The position numbers were made by a program, and so were the translations under genes. Positions 25,331-35,642 of a DNA stretch of 64,000 bases are shown here, in pieces (positions within the stretch are counted from its first letter, which is position 1; the number at the start of each line of letters is the position of its first letter). This DNA comes from Ilyomonas sp965199845 (GTDB taxonomy: Bacteria > Bacteroidota > Bacteroidia > Chitinophagales > Chitinophagaceae). The notes beneath the pieces were generated by a model, which saw nothing but the letters and a program-made list of their open reading frames with translations, did not search any database and had not been told where the DNA came from. The stretch covers positions 310,001-374,000 of the forward strand of contig CBDATZ010000052.1 in the NCBI GenBank assembly GCA_965199845.1, given 5' to 3'.

Positions 25331-28300
25331 ATGAAAAGAATTTTATGTATTCTTTTGGCTCTTTCATTCTTAACTGCCCAATTTTCAAACGCTCAAAATT
25401 GCCCCGCCAACCCAACTTACCTGAACACAGGCGGCAGCTTCGATTTATCGGCCGGACGTTCTATTGTTTTGAACGGTGGCAAAGAGTATAACATTACTGT
25501 TCAAAACAATTTTTATTCTGATGCTTCTATCTGTGTTACTAACGGTTCTTCTTTGACTTTAAGCTTTCTGAATGTAAACACAATTCAGAAAGGCGGAAGT
25601 ATTTATGTAGATAAAACTTCCAAGCTTACTATTAACGGGAATATTAACAACTTTCCGCTAACTATTACAAATGCCGGAACGGTAGCACAAAATGCTACTA
25701 TTACTTTTGAAGATGGTGCTACCATTAATAACTCCGGTACTTACACTATGAGTGCGGAATCGAAAATAAATACCGGTACTATAAATTTTACCAATAGCAA
25801 TACATTCAATTTCAAAAATAATTTAATTACTAATACCGCTGCCTTCAAATTAGCAAATACATCTGCCGGTATTATCACGTTTAGCAATGCTGAGAGTTTT
25901 AATAATACTACTCTTACGAATGCCGGTACTATCAACTTCAATTCCTTACTTCTTCAAGGTTCGTCTACAGTAACAAACAATGGTTATATGTATATGAACA
26001 ATACAGGGTCGCAAAGTCTTTTCCTGAGCGCTGGTTCTACTGTTAACAACAACGGTGTTATGTATGTTTACGGTTCTACAATGATAAATAACGGTAACAC
26101 GCTGAATAACGCCTGCACGCTGAAAAATGTTTATGATTTAACTAATGCCGGAAAGGTTAATAACACCGGCTCTATATTGTTGACCGTAAGTGCTTCATCA
26201 ACCTTAAAAAACCAGGGACCTTTTATTAACGGAACTACCGGCTTTGTTCAGGGAACACATTTTTCAAATGATAACAGTGTAACCGGCGGTGGTAATTTTT
26301 ATTTTTCCGACAATACAAAAAACCAGGGAACTTTTGCCGGCACAAACGGAAATTCTATCAATTTCTATGATGCTTCTAATTCTACTTCCAACATATTTGA
26401 CAATCAAATTTCAAATCCAACCAATACTACTAAAAATAAAATCGCTTCGAATTCAGCAACTACTTTTACTTCTTGTGCCGATGTAACTGCGCCTGCTATA
26501 ACAGTGCAACCTTCTGTACAATCACTTTGTACGCCGGCAACTACATCTGCTACATTTAGCGTAACAGCTACCAGCAAAAACACACCTGCTTACCAGTGGT
26601 ATAAAAATGGTACTGTTATCTCTGGTGCAACCAGCAGCAGTTATACAGTTTCTAATCTTACTTTGGCTGATACGATTCATACTTATTCAGTAACGGTTAC
26701 TAACGCAGCAGGAACAACAACCAGCAATAGCGCCAACGTAAAATATATTATCATTTCTCAACCAACACCAGTAACGCAATATTTAGCTACGGGTAACGCA
26801 ACCAGCTTTACGGTTAAAACATCTGGTGCTACTGCATGGCAATGGCTGAAAGATGGTAACAACATCAGCAATGCTACCGCGGTTAACTATGCCTTATCTG
26901 TAGTAAACTATGCTGATTCAGGAAAATATTCAGTAAAGGTTTCTTATAACGGAGGTGTTTGCACAAGTGATATAGCTGCGTTAAAAACGTCTATCATTCT
27001 GTATTCTAAAGCAACGGGTAATATAAATCTGCCGGCTACATGGGGCGTTGAAAAAGATGGCAGCGGCAGCACGCCGGTTGACTTTACAAGAGAAGAACAC
27101 ACCTTTGTAGTATCTAACCGCGCAAGTGTTGAAACTGTTAGCGATTTAACTATAGCAGGTAAATTTGATGTTGCCAATAGCAAAGTTATCATTACGCCAG
27201 GCACTACCTTAGATGCAGGTCGCATTATCAGGTCTTTATCAACAGGTGTAATCGCAGCTTCTTCTACTTCTAATCTTACAGTACACGGCATTGCTTCTCC
27301 GGACTATGCAGGTGCTTCTGATCTTTATTTTGATGAAAGTAATAATACAATTCAAAATGTAATTACATCTGCACATGCAGTAACGCTTCACAATGCATTG
27401 AATATAACATCTGGCAAAACGCCGGGCTTCTTACAGGTAAACAGCGGTTCTTTCTTTACATCAGATGCATTAACCTTAAAAAGCGATTCTTTAGGAACCG
27501 GAAGCATTGCAAAATCTGCCGGTACAATCAATAGCAAAGTAACTATCGAGAAATTTATCCATGCCCGCAGAGCCTGGAGATTTATGGGTGCTCCGATAAC
27601 AAATGTAGACGCGCCAACTATTAATGCAGCCTGGCAGGAAGGCGCTAAAAGCTCGACCGACAACCCGCATCCGGGTTATGGAACGCACATTACATACGGC
27701 GCTGTTGCTGATGGTTTTGATCAGAATCCACAGAAGACTTTCAGCGCAAAATTCTATAGTGATAACGCATGGGTAGGTGTTCCGGCAACAAATAAAACTA
27801 AAATTACAGATTATCCTGCTTACATGATTTTCATCAGAGGCAACCGTTCTTACAACATTCTTACAACTACCACTGCAGTCGCACCAATGACTACTATAAT
27901 GCGTGTAACCGGAAATATATATCAAGGTAACCTGGCAGCAAAGACAGTTACAGCCAATGGTTTTACTCTCGTAATGAATCCTTATGCCAGCCCGGTTAGC
28001 TTTGCAAAAATTGCAAATGCAAGCAGCAATATTAAAAAGCGCATTCGTGTATGGGATCCAACATTGGCAGGTGATTACGGCGTAGGCGGTTGGGTAACTG
28101 TTGACGGAACAAGAGGCAAATTCAGAGTAATACCATTTACAGCTAATGTGTCTTCTATTATACCGGCAGGACAAGGATTTGTAGTAGAAAGCGGCGATGA
28201 AATTAATACCGGTTCAATGGTGATGAATGAAAATGCGAAAGACCTTTCTGTTACTACCAGTGCTGACAGAGAAGGCGAAGAAAGCACAGATACATCTCTC

Positions 28301-29278
28301 GAAATAAACCTAAAGGTATTTAATGATGATAATACTACAGCTATTGCAGATGGTTTACTGTACAGATTTAATAACCAGGCTAATGATTCTGCCGATGTTA
28401 ATGATGCTACTAAGATGTTTAACTTTAGTGAAAGTATATCTGCAAAAGAAGGTAATAATTACTTAACTATAGATGAGCGCACATTACCTGCAACAGGCGA
28501 CTCTTTAAGATTATACATGAACGGTGCTAAAACTACCAAATACCAGCTTGAGTTTGTACCAACAGCACTCGAAAACAAAACATTCGCTTTATACGACAAA
28601 TATCTGAACACACTTACAACACTGAATTCTACAGATACTACGCTTTATACATTCAGTATAAATACGGCTGTGGTAGAATCCAAAGGTTATGATCGCTTCA
28701 GAATTATTGTTCAGAAAACAATAACTGTATTACCGGTTACATTTACCAAAGTAAAAGCTTATGCAAAAGACAAAGCGGTACAAGTAGAATGGAATGTAGA
28801 AAACGAGTCTAACATCACTTATTACGAAGTAGAAATATCAACCAACGGAACCAGCTTTACCAAAGCAGGAACCATAAAAGCAACCGGCGCAAATAGTTAC
28901 AGCTTTACCGATGCAACACCAGCCAACGGCATTAATTATTACCGTATAAAAAGTGTAGGTATTGCAAGCGATATTCACTATACAAGCATTGTAAATGTTA
29001 CTATGGAAGCGGTTGCAAATTCAGCCGTAAGCATCTATCCAAACCCGGTAACCGGAACTTCATTTACCTTAAAGCTTACCAACATAACAGCAGGCAAATA
29101 CGCACTCTCTGTTGTAAATGCAAACGGTGCTGTATTGTTCAGCAAAACGGTAATACACAACGGTGGAACAGCCTCACAAAAAGTAACCTTACAAAACAAA
29201 CTGGCAGCCGGCATCTATTACCTTAAAATAACAGCTCAGGACGGAACTACCAACATACTAAAAGTATCAGCCAATTAG
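25331..29278 (+). CDS. Large secreted protein with Ig-like domain and T9SS type A sorting domain
   Basis: A 1315-residue cell-surface or secreted protein. The signal peptide is residues 1-21 (cut before QNCPAN). Residues about 25-370 are Asn/Thr/Ser-rich with repeated short strands (NNSGT, NNGT types), suggesting a beta-helix. Residues about 390-475 form an Ig-like domain (YQWYKNGTVISGAT), with a second weaker copy to about 555. The C-terminal 80 residues start IYPNPVTGTSF and contain GIYYLKI, the type A sorting signal removed and attached to the surface by the T9SS. Probable adhesin or structural protein. It is likely exported by the system that includes the nearby gldKLMN products. Confidence 0.85.
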   Translation: MKRILCILLALSFLTAQFSNAQNCPANPTYLNTGGSFDLSAGRSIVLNGGKEYNITVQNNFYSDASICVTNGSSLTLSFLNVNTIQKGGSIYVDKTSKLTINGNINNFPLTITNAGTVAQNATITFEDGATINNSGTYTMSAESKINTGTINFTNSNTFNFKNNLITNTAAFKLANTSAGIITFSNAESFNNTTLTNAGTINFNSLLLQGSSTVTNNGYMYMNNTGSQSLFLSAGSTVNNNGVMYVYGSTMINNGNTLNNACTLKNVYDLTNAGKVNNTGSILLTVSASSTLKNQGPFINGTTGFVQGTHFSNDNSVTGGGNFYFSDNTKNQGTFAGTNGNSINFYDASNSTSNIFDNQISNPTNTTKNKIASNSATTFTSCADVTAPAITVQPSVQSLCTPATTSATFSVTATSKNTPAYQWYKNGTVISGATSSSYTVSNLTLADTIHTYSVTVTNAAGTTTSNSANVKYIIISQPTPVTQYLATGNATSFTVKTSGATAWQWLKDGNNISNATAVNYALSVVNYADSGKYSVKVSYNGGVCTSDIAALKTSIILYSKATGNINLPATWGVEKDGSGSTPVDFTREEHTFVVSNRASVETVSDLTIAGKFDVANSKVIITPGTTLDAGRIIRSLSTGVIAASSTSNLTVHGIASPDYAGASDLYFDESNNTIQNVITSAHAVTLHNALNITSGKTPGFLQVNSGSFFTSDALTLKSDSLGTGSIAKSAGTINSKVTIEKFIHARRAWRFMGAPITNVDAPTINAAWQEGAKSSTDNPHPGYGTHITYGAVADGFDQNPQKTFSAKFYSDNAWVGVPATNKTKITDYPAYMIFIRGNRSYNILTTTTAVAPMTTIMRVTGNIYQGNLAAKTVTANGFTLVMNPYASPVSFAKIANASSNIKKRIRVWDPTLAGDYGVGGWVTVDGTRGKFRVIPFTANVSSIIPAGQGFVVESGDEINTGSMVMNENAKDLSVTTSADREGEESTDTSLEINLKVFNDDNTTAIADGLLYRFNNQANDSADVNDATKMFNFSESISAKEGNNYLTIDERTLPATGDSLRLYMNGAKTTKYQLEFVPTALENKTFALYDKYLNTLTTLNSTDTTLYTFSINTAVVESKGYDRFRIIVQKTITVLPVTFTKVKAYAKDKAVQVEWNVENESNITYYEVEISTNGTSFTKAGTIKATGANSYSFTDATPANGINYYRIKSVGIASDIHYTSIVNVTMEAVANSAVSIYPNPVTGTSFTLKLTNITAGKYALSVVNANGAVLFSKTVIHNGGTASQKVTLQNKLAAGIYYLKITAQDGTTNILKVSAN

Positions 29279-29333
29279 ACAGGAAGCAAACGTTAGAACG
29301 GAGTTACGCTTTAGAACGGATATGTATCAGAAC

Positions 29334-29370
29334 AAGAGACCTTCTTTCAGAAGGTCTCTTTTGTTTTTTA
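29334..29370 (+). terminator. Rho-independent terminator
   Basis: The 12-bp perfect stem AAGAGACCTTCT/AGAAGGTCTCTT has a 3-nt loop and is followed by TTGTTTTTT. It lies 55 bp after the large T9SS cargo gene. Confidence 0.9.
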
Positions 29371-29377
29371 AAACATC

Positions 29378-29453
29378 GAAATACAGTTTATGTTACGGGC
29401 GCCTGATACTCCGGTTGATCTTTACTTGCGACGCTCCGTTCAACGTTCTGAAA
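29378..29453 (-). repeat. CAACCGGAGT...GTAACATAA dispersed repeat, copy R4
   Basis: It matches R3 best: on the minus strand GAACGGAGCGTCGCAAG, GATCAACCGGAGTA, GGCGCCCGTAACATAA and CTGTATTT. It lies in the 330-bp space between the convergent T9SS cargo and tag genes, after the terminator. The rest of that gap is AT-rich without other features. Confidence 0.8.
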
Positions 29454-29608
29454 TCAATTGATCTTGTAAGCGAATACGATAACAAAAAAGGCAGATAAAA
29501 GGTTCTAAAACAGCAATGTATTATTGTTCAAAACCTATCTCAAAGATTTTCTATATCGTCGTACTTATTTTGTAAACAGCTTTCATTTAAATCAAAAATC
29601 TTATAGAA

Positions 29609-30169
29609 TTACTTTAAAGAGTTTATTTGCAACCACATTGGTTTTGTCTTCAATATAGCTTTACCAATTTTACAATCATCAGAATGAGCGCCGGGCAAAT
29701 AGCCGATACTCATCAAAAATTCATTCACAATTTCGCCACCGGTAAAGCGAAAGGTTTGTTTAAATAACTTTATCCATTCTTCTTTTGATTTAGGATGTTG
29801 CTTCTCCAGCCACTTTTCAAAAGAGCCATATTCTTTTTGAAGAGCCAGAATTGTTTTGGCGTTATCTATTGCTGCATTTATTTTCAAACGATTTCTTATA
29901 ATACCGGCATCGGCCAGTAATCTTTCCCTGTCAGCATCTGTATAAGCGGCTACAGTTTCAATATCAAAATTGCTGTATGCTTTTCTGAAGCCGGCTTCTT
30001 TTTTCAATATCGTTTCCCAGCTAAGACCTGCCTGGTTTATCTCGAGCACCAAACGACAAAACAGTTCATTATCATCATGTATCGGAAAACCATAGAGCTT
30101 ATCATGGTAAGCTGTATGCAAAGCTTTTTTTTCTTCCGGCATTAGTTCTATTGCGCTGCAATACGACAT
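29609..30169 (-). CDS. tag: DNA-3-methyladenine glycosylase I
   Basis: A 186-residue base-excision repair enzyme removing 3-methyladenine. Tag-family landmarks are C4 near the N terminus, YHDKLYGFPIHDDNELF (about 20-36), LEINQAGLSWETIL (46-59), and the C-terminal HSDDC pair that completes the zinc site with C4. Length matches the family. It stands alone, 48 bp downstream of the DUF2490 gene on the same strand. Confidence 0.9.
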   Translation of the reverse strand: MSYCSAIELMPEEKKALHTAYHDKLYGFPIHDDNELFCRLVLEINQAGLSWETILKKEAGFRKAYSNFDIETVAAYTDADRERLLADAGIIRNRLKINAAIDNAKTILALQKEYGSFEKWLEKQHPKSKEEWIKLFKQTFRFTGGEIVNEFLMSIGYLPGAHSDDCKIGKAILKTKPMWLQINSLK

Positions 30170-30216
30170 AATTTATCATTTTTTAGAAAGGTAAATTTTA
30201 CTTCTTTATACTTTTA

Positions 30217-30951
30217 TTAATCCATAGTAGAAGGATGCGTTTCCCGCTTAGAATTGGTATGATCTGCTGTAAATAAAAACGTAGTTTGAATATAATTTTT
30301 ACCCGTTCCATTATCTGTTGTACGATAATCGAACTGGCGTATAAAACCTGCCTGGAAAGCAAACAATTTAGAGAATTGATAACCCATTCCGGCGAACACC
30401 CGGTTACGCTCGAAGTAAGGCGATTTGCTGGTAAAAAAAACTTCATCAAAAGCCGTAGCATATAAAGTTTTAGCAGTAATTGTGGTATGATTGACAGGCA
30501 CAATCGGGTTGATGCGATACCGGAAACGATTGCGATAGTCACCATTCAGCCAGCGTTGTTCAATACGATAACGATGTTCAATTTTTACGCGGTCAATGTT
30601 GTTATTCAATACAAATTGCTCCCACATTCTGAACTCTTTTACAGCCGCTGGTCTTTTATAATTTCCCGGAAACGGATACGTTGTATAATCGCCCAGACCA
30701 AACAATACAGAATTGCGTTTTGGAAAATTATAAGCCAGACCACCTTTCAATTCATGATAATAAAAATCACCTGCCAGCTTTTGCGAACGTGTCTGTATTT
30801 CACCATAAAAAACAAGGCTTTTGGTAAGATGATAATTGAGATTAACAATATGCCAGCCGCCAAGTTTATCCGTTTGTGCCGATGATGTTTTAGATAAAAT
30901 CAGAGCCAATAAACACAGAAGATATGGATGTGTCAGAAGTCGCTTTTTCAT
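30217..30951 (-). CDS. DUF2490 outer-membrane-type protein
   Basis: A 244-residue exported protein with a signal peptide ending SSA (about residue 25). Alternating aromatic/polar beta strands run throughout (WHIVNLNYHL, LVFYGEIQTRSQ, RYRIEQRW), as expected of a small outer-membrane beta barrel in DUF2490. Function unknown. It is encoded upstream of tag on the same strand. Confidence 0.8.
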   Translation of the reverse strand: MKKRLLTHPYLLCLLALILSKTSSAQTDKLGGWHIVNLNYHLTKSLVFYGEIQTRSQKLAGDFYYHELKGGLAYNFPKRNSVLFGLGDYTTYPFPGNYKRPAAVKEFRMWEQFVLNNNIDRVKIEHRYRIEQRWLNGDYRNRFRYRINPIVPVNHTTITAKTLYATAFDEVFFTSKSPYFERNRVFAGMGYQFSKLFAFQAGFIRQFDYRTTDNGTGKNYIQTTFLFTADHTNSKRETHPSTMD

Positions 30952-31008
30952 TTACACAATAATAGCAAATAAGAAATAAAGCAATGAATATCTGACAAGT
31001 AAAAACAA

Positions 31009-31035
31009 CAAAGCCTGGAACGAAACCAGGCTTTG
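31009..31035 (-). terminator. Rho-independent terminator
   Basis: The 10-bp perfect stem CAAAGCCTGG/CCAGGCTTTG has a 7-nt loop. On the minus strand the tail is TTGTTTTT. It terminates the 775-residue T9SS cargo gene ending at 31058. Confidence 0.85.
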
Positions 31036-31057
31036 TATTATCTGCTAATGACGGAAT

Positions 31058-33385
31058 TTATTTGTTGACTATAAAACGTTTGGTAGCAACTGTTTTATCG
31101 GCATGTACCAGTTTTGCTATATAAACGCCACTGGTAAGTTGGTTGATCGTAATATTTTGTGAAGAACCTGTTACTGATTGGCTTATCAATATTCTGCCCT
31201 GCAAATCGGTAATTACCACTTTTGCATTATTTGTTGCCGCAGCATTCCATCGTAATGTAATAGAATTTTTGGCCGGATTTGGATAGATTATAAAAGAACC
31301 ATCCGGCTGAGATACTACTTTTTTCAGATCCGTAACAGAAGCACTTCTGTTGGCAGAAGCTTTGTTAACGGAAGTCAGCGGTGTATAATTACAGCTACCC
31401 AATGTTGCGCCTTTGTCTAACCAGTCTTTTACCTCTGCTTTCGGTACACTCATCGTTTGTCCATAGTAACATATAAATATATCGCCTGGCGTAGAACAAC
31501 GAACATCTATTACATAAATAGTAACACTACAGGTACCGGTACAACCTTTTGCATCTGTAATAGTAAGATTATAAGTTGTTGTGCTGTCTGGCGATACAAT
31601 ATGTATGTAAGCAGTGCTTCCATCGCTCCATTGATATTTGTAAGGTGCCGTACCACCATTATGAACAGCCATCAGGGCAATTCTCTGCAAACCATAACCT
31701 TTATAAATGGTATGATAAGCCTGTCCTTTTACTGTATATTTTGGTACCGCTGCAGCACGAGCATGAAATGTAGTATCGCAGTTACCTTGACTGCCGACAG
31801 AAATGATGATGTTTGTTGTTGAAGAAAGCCCTGTATTATCGGTTGCTATATATTGAACCACATACGTTCCTATATCTGATGAAGTTGGTGTCCAGCTAAA
31901 GGTTGAACTAACTGGATTACCTGTTGCAGGTAATGCTAATGCAGCCGGTTTTTCTTTTGTTAAAGACGTAGTAGCACCTCCGGGCAATCCGGTTGCAGTA
32001 AGCGTAATTAAATCACCCGAATCGCTGTCTGCTGCCTGAACTGTAAACGATACATTTTGACCTGTAACTACATTAAAAGTTGTACCATCGGTTGGTGTTG
32101 GCGGATAAATGAAAAACGGTGCATTGCCCTGACCTGGACAGGCTGCTGTGTAATAATCATTATTTTGTCCGGCGGTTTGACCATCCGGCGGATTTCCTAT
32201 TGTTTGTGGTGATAAGGAAACGCCATTAATAGAGAAATTTCCTACAAGCGTATAGTCAAATCCACCCAAACTTGTATCAATACCAAGCGTAGCCGGGTTT
32301 ACACTAAAACAATAGGTGGAAGAATCTGTTCGTAATGTATCACTGCTTACCGTTTTAACCAAATTACCACTTTGATAAATATTCAGATTGATTACAGCCT
32401 CTCCATTTATACCTTGTGTTTTTGGTAGAATATAATCTGCACATATTTCGCCAACACCACAACTGTCTGTCTGCGAAGCATTGGTAAAAATTCCAAACGG
32501 ATTTGTAACGCCTGTTCCGCAAACATCATCTAAATACGTGTAGCCGTAATGCCCTCCTTGCCCGCAATCTTTATTCAAAAACTGAATGTTTACGGTCTTT
32601 CCAATATAGGCAGAAAGATCAATTTGAGCCCTGGTCCAATCGCGATAAAGTACATCACAAAAAGTAGTGGCGCATTTGAAGAAAGGATTATTTCGATCAG
32701 ATACAGCTTTATTGCTTCCATTTCCCAAATCGCAAACTCCGGTTAGTTCTTGGCCGGTAGCGCAATCAAATACACGAACGCTAAAAGCCGGCTGGTCAAG
32801 AGGCGGATGCTGGGGATCCTGAAAAACCAGTGCATAATAAAAGGTTACGATAGTTAAGGCAGAAGAAACAGTAATATTTTTAGAAATTAATTCTGTACCA
32901 TAACCATTAATGTCATTGCCAAGTCGTAAAGATTGCGTACTTAAAGAATTGTTTGAATTTGTAGTGCTAATACCAACGTTAGGATCAATGCCAGTAGTTA
33001 CAATGGTTTGATGGGCATTAAAATCGTTTATCGGACCGGAAATAAAGCCATCTGTTAATGTGCTGGGATCAGGATCTCCCCCTTGCCAGGTTCCGTAAGC
33101 TCCCTGCCATTGCGTAGTATCCAACCCGCTTTCGAAATCACCGTTTCCGCATGGTGTATGTAAGGGGCCGCAACCTGTGTAAAGCAGCGCCTGGGGATTC
33201 AGAGTACGATTATTAATTTTTAGAAACTGTTCAAACGTAATTTCCTGTTTAGGGCCGTAGCTATTATAAATGCCTTGCAGTTTTCTAACCGCATCAGAAC
33301 TTTGTTTTTGTTGTGCGTAGGTTATATTGACTGATAAAATGCACAGTAAAGTCAATACATTAATGAAGACTTTGATTCTTTTCAT
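31058..33385 (-). CDS. Secreted multidomain protein with T9SS type A sorting domain
   Basis: A 775-residue protein with a signal peptide (to about AYA at residues 22-24). A jelly-roll-like region occupies about 80-290 (NGDFESGLDTTQWQG and VNIQFLNKDCG, a pattern seen in carbohydrate-binding or MAM-like modules). A cadherin/Ig-like domain follows (about 430-535), then a PKD/SprB-like segment (APYKYQWSDGSTAY, ITDAKGC). The last 75 residues hold YPNPAKNSITL and SGVYIAKL, a type A sorting signal. Likely displayed or secreted through T9SS. No catalytic residues recognised. It has its own terminator. Confidence 0.83.
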   Translation of the reverse strand: MKRIKVFINVLTLLCILSVNITYAQQKQSSDAVRKLQGIYNSYGPKQEITFEQFLKINNRTLNPQALLYTGCGPLHTPCGNGDFESGLDTTQWQGAYGTWQGGDPDPSTLTDGFISGPINDFNAHQTIVTTGIDPNVGISTTNSNNSLSTQSLRLGNDINGYGTELISKNITVSSALTIVTFYYALVFQDPQHPPLDQPAFSVRVFDCATGQELTGVCDLGNGSNKAVSDRNNPFFKCATTFCDVLYRDWTRAQIDLSAYIGKTVNIQFLNKDCGQGGHYGYTYLDDVCGTGVTNPFGIFTNASQTDSCGVGEICADYILPKTQGINGEAVINLNIYQSGNLVKTVSSDTLRTDSSTYCFSVNPATLGIDTSLGGFDYTLVGNFSINGVSLSPQTIGNPPDGQTAGQNNDYYTAACPGQGNAPFFIYPPTPTDGTTFNVVTGQNVSFTVQAADSDSGDLITLTATGLPGGATTSLTKEKPAALALPATGNPVSSTFSWTPTSSDIGTYVVQYIATDNTGLSSTTNIIISVGSQGNCDTTFHARAAAVPKYTVKGQAYHTIYKGYGLQRIALMAVHNGGTAPYKYQWSDGSTAYIHIVSPDSTTTYNLTITDAKGCTGTCSVTIYVIDVRCSTPGDIFICYYGQTMSVPKAEVKDWLDKGATLGSCNYTPLTSVNKASANRSASVTDLKKVVSQPDGSFIIYPNPAKNSITLRWNAAATNNAKVVITDLQGRILISQSVTGSSQNITINQLTSGVYIAKLVHADKTVATKRFIVNK

Positions 33386-33960
33386 AATTAAGATTTTTTA
33401 AATAATAGAATTTAACTCATACATGGTTTTACTTGTAACGTTAGCCGCAGCTATGTGTAAATATTTTTTTGTAACAAGTGGGCAGATGATTCAATTTGTT
33501 TTGGCGGCGAATGAATGGCAGGGCTTTGTTTCATGGTTATTTTAATGGTTAAAAAATATAGCAGATAAAGAATGACTAATAAAGAAAACAATACAAACCG
33601 GTAAAACTTTTGAGCAATAAACAGCCGCAAGGAAATTCACACCAACAGGTGTAGATAACCTTATTTCATGTTCCGGAATAAATAGTAAAGTCGGCATGCA
33701 ATCAATGGCACAGAATCGGGGGTATGCAAAAACCAGCCGTGAGTTTTTACGTTATGAAAGGCAGCTTTTAATTTATATTTTGCTATTGTTTAAACCCGGG
33801 CACCAATATGAAGCGTTAAAAGAAGTAGGTGTCTTGAACTAAGGTTCGATCTGTTTATGATTATTATTAAGCTGCAATCTCAGTGACGAAAATAGATGTA
33901 TTTATAACTTTAACAAATTAATTTTTAATCGCTGGCAAGATAGGTTACAATACAAATAAT
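33386..33960. other. Intergenic region, 575 bp
   Basis: Spacer between the T9SS cargo gene start and the DUF1003 gene end, both minus strand. It holds a small hairpin (ACACC-AACA-GGTGT near 33640) and a 48-codon plus-strand ORF described separately. No promoter with an exact -7 match was seen. Confidence 0.45.
33696..33842 (+). CDS. Possible short ORF, 48 residues
   Basis: ATG to TAA encodes 48 residues, with a basic start (MQSMAQNRGYAKTSREF), a hydrophobic LLIYILLLF stretch and a charged end. It is the only ORF in the 575-bp gap and antisense to both neighbours. No family recognised. It uses GGG and CGG codons that are rare in the neighbours, so it may be chance or foreign. Confidence 0.2.
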   Translation: MQSMAQNRGYAKTSREFLRYERQLLIYILLLFKPGHQYEALKEVGVLN

Positions 33961-34530
33961 TTATTCTTTCTTATCAGGAATATTGGCACATAACTGATCT
34001 AATTTACTATGCAAATCATTTACAAGAAGCAACTGCTTTTCCTGTATGGCATATAGAGTTTTTAACTGTTCCTGCAACAACAAATCCATCTTCTCGTGCA
34101 GGCTTCTTACTTCCAGTTCAGCTTTTAAATTTATGAGGTAATCATTCTCTGCCCGCATCCTGTCTTTTTCTTCCTGCCGGTTCTGGCTCATCATAATAAC
34201 AGGCGCCTGCAAAGCAGCAATACAAGAAAGAATTAAGTTCATCAAAATAAACGGGTACGGATCGAAACGGAATTTAACAACAACAAGCGTGTTTATCATT
34301 ATCCAAACAACGAGAACAATACCAAATATGATAATGAACTTCCAGCTACCACCAAAGCGGGCAACTTTATCGGAAATTCTTTGTCCGCGCGATAAAATTT
34401 CCTGTGGTGGGTTTTTCAGGTTGTTTACAATCAGGTCTTCTTCCTGTATGGTTTTACTTACAATTTCCTGAAGCTTTTTTAGTTGTTCTGTACTCACTTC
34501 AAACATTTCTTTTATCTCGCTGTTATCCAT
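33961..34530 (-). CDS. DUF1003 membrane protein
   Basis: A 189-residue inner-membrane protein of the DUF1003 family. A cytoplasmic N-terminal helix is followed by two membrane helices (about 65-85 and 92-113). The family signature between them includes FDPYPFILMNLILS, and MMSQNRQEEKDR follows the second helix. The tail is a coiled coil (about 115-185). Function unknown. Confidence 0.88.
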   Translation of the reverse strand: MDNSEIKEMFEVSTEQLKKLQEIVSKTIQEEDLIVNNLKNPPQEILSRGQRISDKVARFGGSWKFIIIFGIVLVVWIMINTLVVVKFRFDPYPFILMNLILSCIAALQAPVIMMSQNRQEEKDRMRAENDYLINLKAELEVRSLHEKMDLLLQEQLKTLYAIQEKQLLLVNDLHSKLDQLCANIPDKKE

Positions 34531-34649
34531 AGTTGTATTTTTTTGTAATGATTAGGATGATTAAAAATACAATGGATAACATTCCTGTTTGATAAAATAC
34601 TGCAAATACGTATGGCTGCGATACGATACCAGGCATTTATCAATCTCAG

Positions 34650-35582
34650 TTATTGATTCAGATACCAATTTGCCGTTGCTTTAATTCCTTCTTCGTACGA
34701 CGTAGGAACAAAGTTGAATGTCTTTTCAAAAAGAGAAGAATCGAGCTGATAACCAAACTCATCCTGGTAAAGCATTTCGTGCATTTCTTTCATCATCGGG
34801 CTAAACAAACCAATGATTCCAATCAGCCATTTGGGAAGCACCTGCACTTTGTTTTTTCCATTCATATATTTTGCCGCCATTGCAATAAACTGTCTGCCGG
34901 TTAAAGCCGGTTTTACAGCAGGCAAAATCCATGTTTTGCCAAACGCTTCAGAATGTTGCGAAAGAATATAAATGGCTTTTGCCGCATCGGGCGTATAAGA
35001 AAGTGTACGCGGCACATCAGGATTTACAAGCCATTGCGGCGTTTGTCCTTTTTTCATACGACTAAATACCAAAATACCGGGCGCACTTTTATCGGTAACA
35101 CGCGGACCATAAAAATCAGCAGCTCTGGTAATGATAGCATCTACATTTCCGCTATTCATTTCGTTCAACAACATTGTATCTATCTGTGTACGAATCTTAC
35201 CTTTTTTACTTACCGGAATAAAAGGCGAATCTTCTGTAATGTTGCCTTTGGGTATGCCGTAAGGATATACATTATCGAAGAAAATAAGCTTTGCGTTTGC
35301 GTGTTTACAAGCTTTGATTACGTTGCGCATCAGCACCGGCCAATCGCGCTGCCATACTTTATGATTGTATTCTAACCCAACCAACAAATACACAATACCA
35401 GAACCGGCAACCGCTTTCATTACCTCTTCTTCATTTAATAAATCCGCGGCTATAACTTCGGCGCCGGCAACTGGTTTTACGCTGCGCGAAACCAACCTGA
35501 TTTGTTCGTTATTCTGTTGTAAAATCGGAAGCAATTCAGTAGCAATCGTACCATTTGCGCCAAGTATTGTATGCAGTGCCAT
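34650..35582 (-). CDS. NAD-dependent epimerase/dehydratase family protein
   Basis: A 310-residue atypical SDR. The nucleotide-binding loop is LGANGTIATELL near the start. An FDNVYPYG segment (about 100-107) occupies the usual active-site Tyr region. NAD(P)-dependent action on a nucleotide sugar or small carbonyl is expected, substrate unknown. It is encoded 60 bp downstream of a Crp/Fnr regulator gene on the same strand, with its own candidate -7 element between them. Confidence 0.8.
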   Translation of the reverse strand: MALHTILGANGTIATELLPILQQNNEQIRLVSRSVKPVAGAEVIAADLLNEEEVMKAVAGSGIVYLLVGLEYNHKVWQRDWPVLMRNVIKACKHANAKLIFFDNVYPYGIPKGNITEDSPFIPVSKKGKIRTQIDTMLLNEMNSGNVDAIITRAADFYGPRVTDKSAPGILVFSRMKKGQTPQWLVNPDVPRTLSYTPDAAKAIYILSQHSEAFGKTWILPAVKPALTGRQFIAMAAKYMNGKNKVQVLPKWLIGIIGLFSPMMKEMHEMLYQDEFGYQLDSSLFEKTFNFVPTSYEEGIKATANWYLNQ

Positions 35583-35601
35583 AACATTCGGTTTTATAAT
35601 G

Positions 35602-35609
35602 CAAAGCTA
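35602..35609 (-). promoter_or_regulatory. Candidate -7 element (TAGCTTTG) for the epimerase gene
   Basis: An exact match to TAnnTTTG on the minus strand, and identical to the octamer before hemB. It predicts a 13-nt leader. The -33 element is unclear. Confidence 0.4.
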
Positions 35610-35642
35610 TTTGGCAATGAGGAATGAAAACGTTGACGTTGG

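Noticed and set aside
27491..28287. Long minus-strand ORFs within the 1315-residue cargo gene
   Set aside because: Antisense shadows caused by the Thr/Asn/Ser-rich codon pattern of the plus-strand gene.
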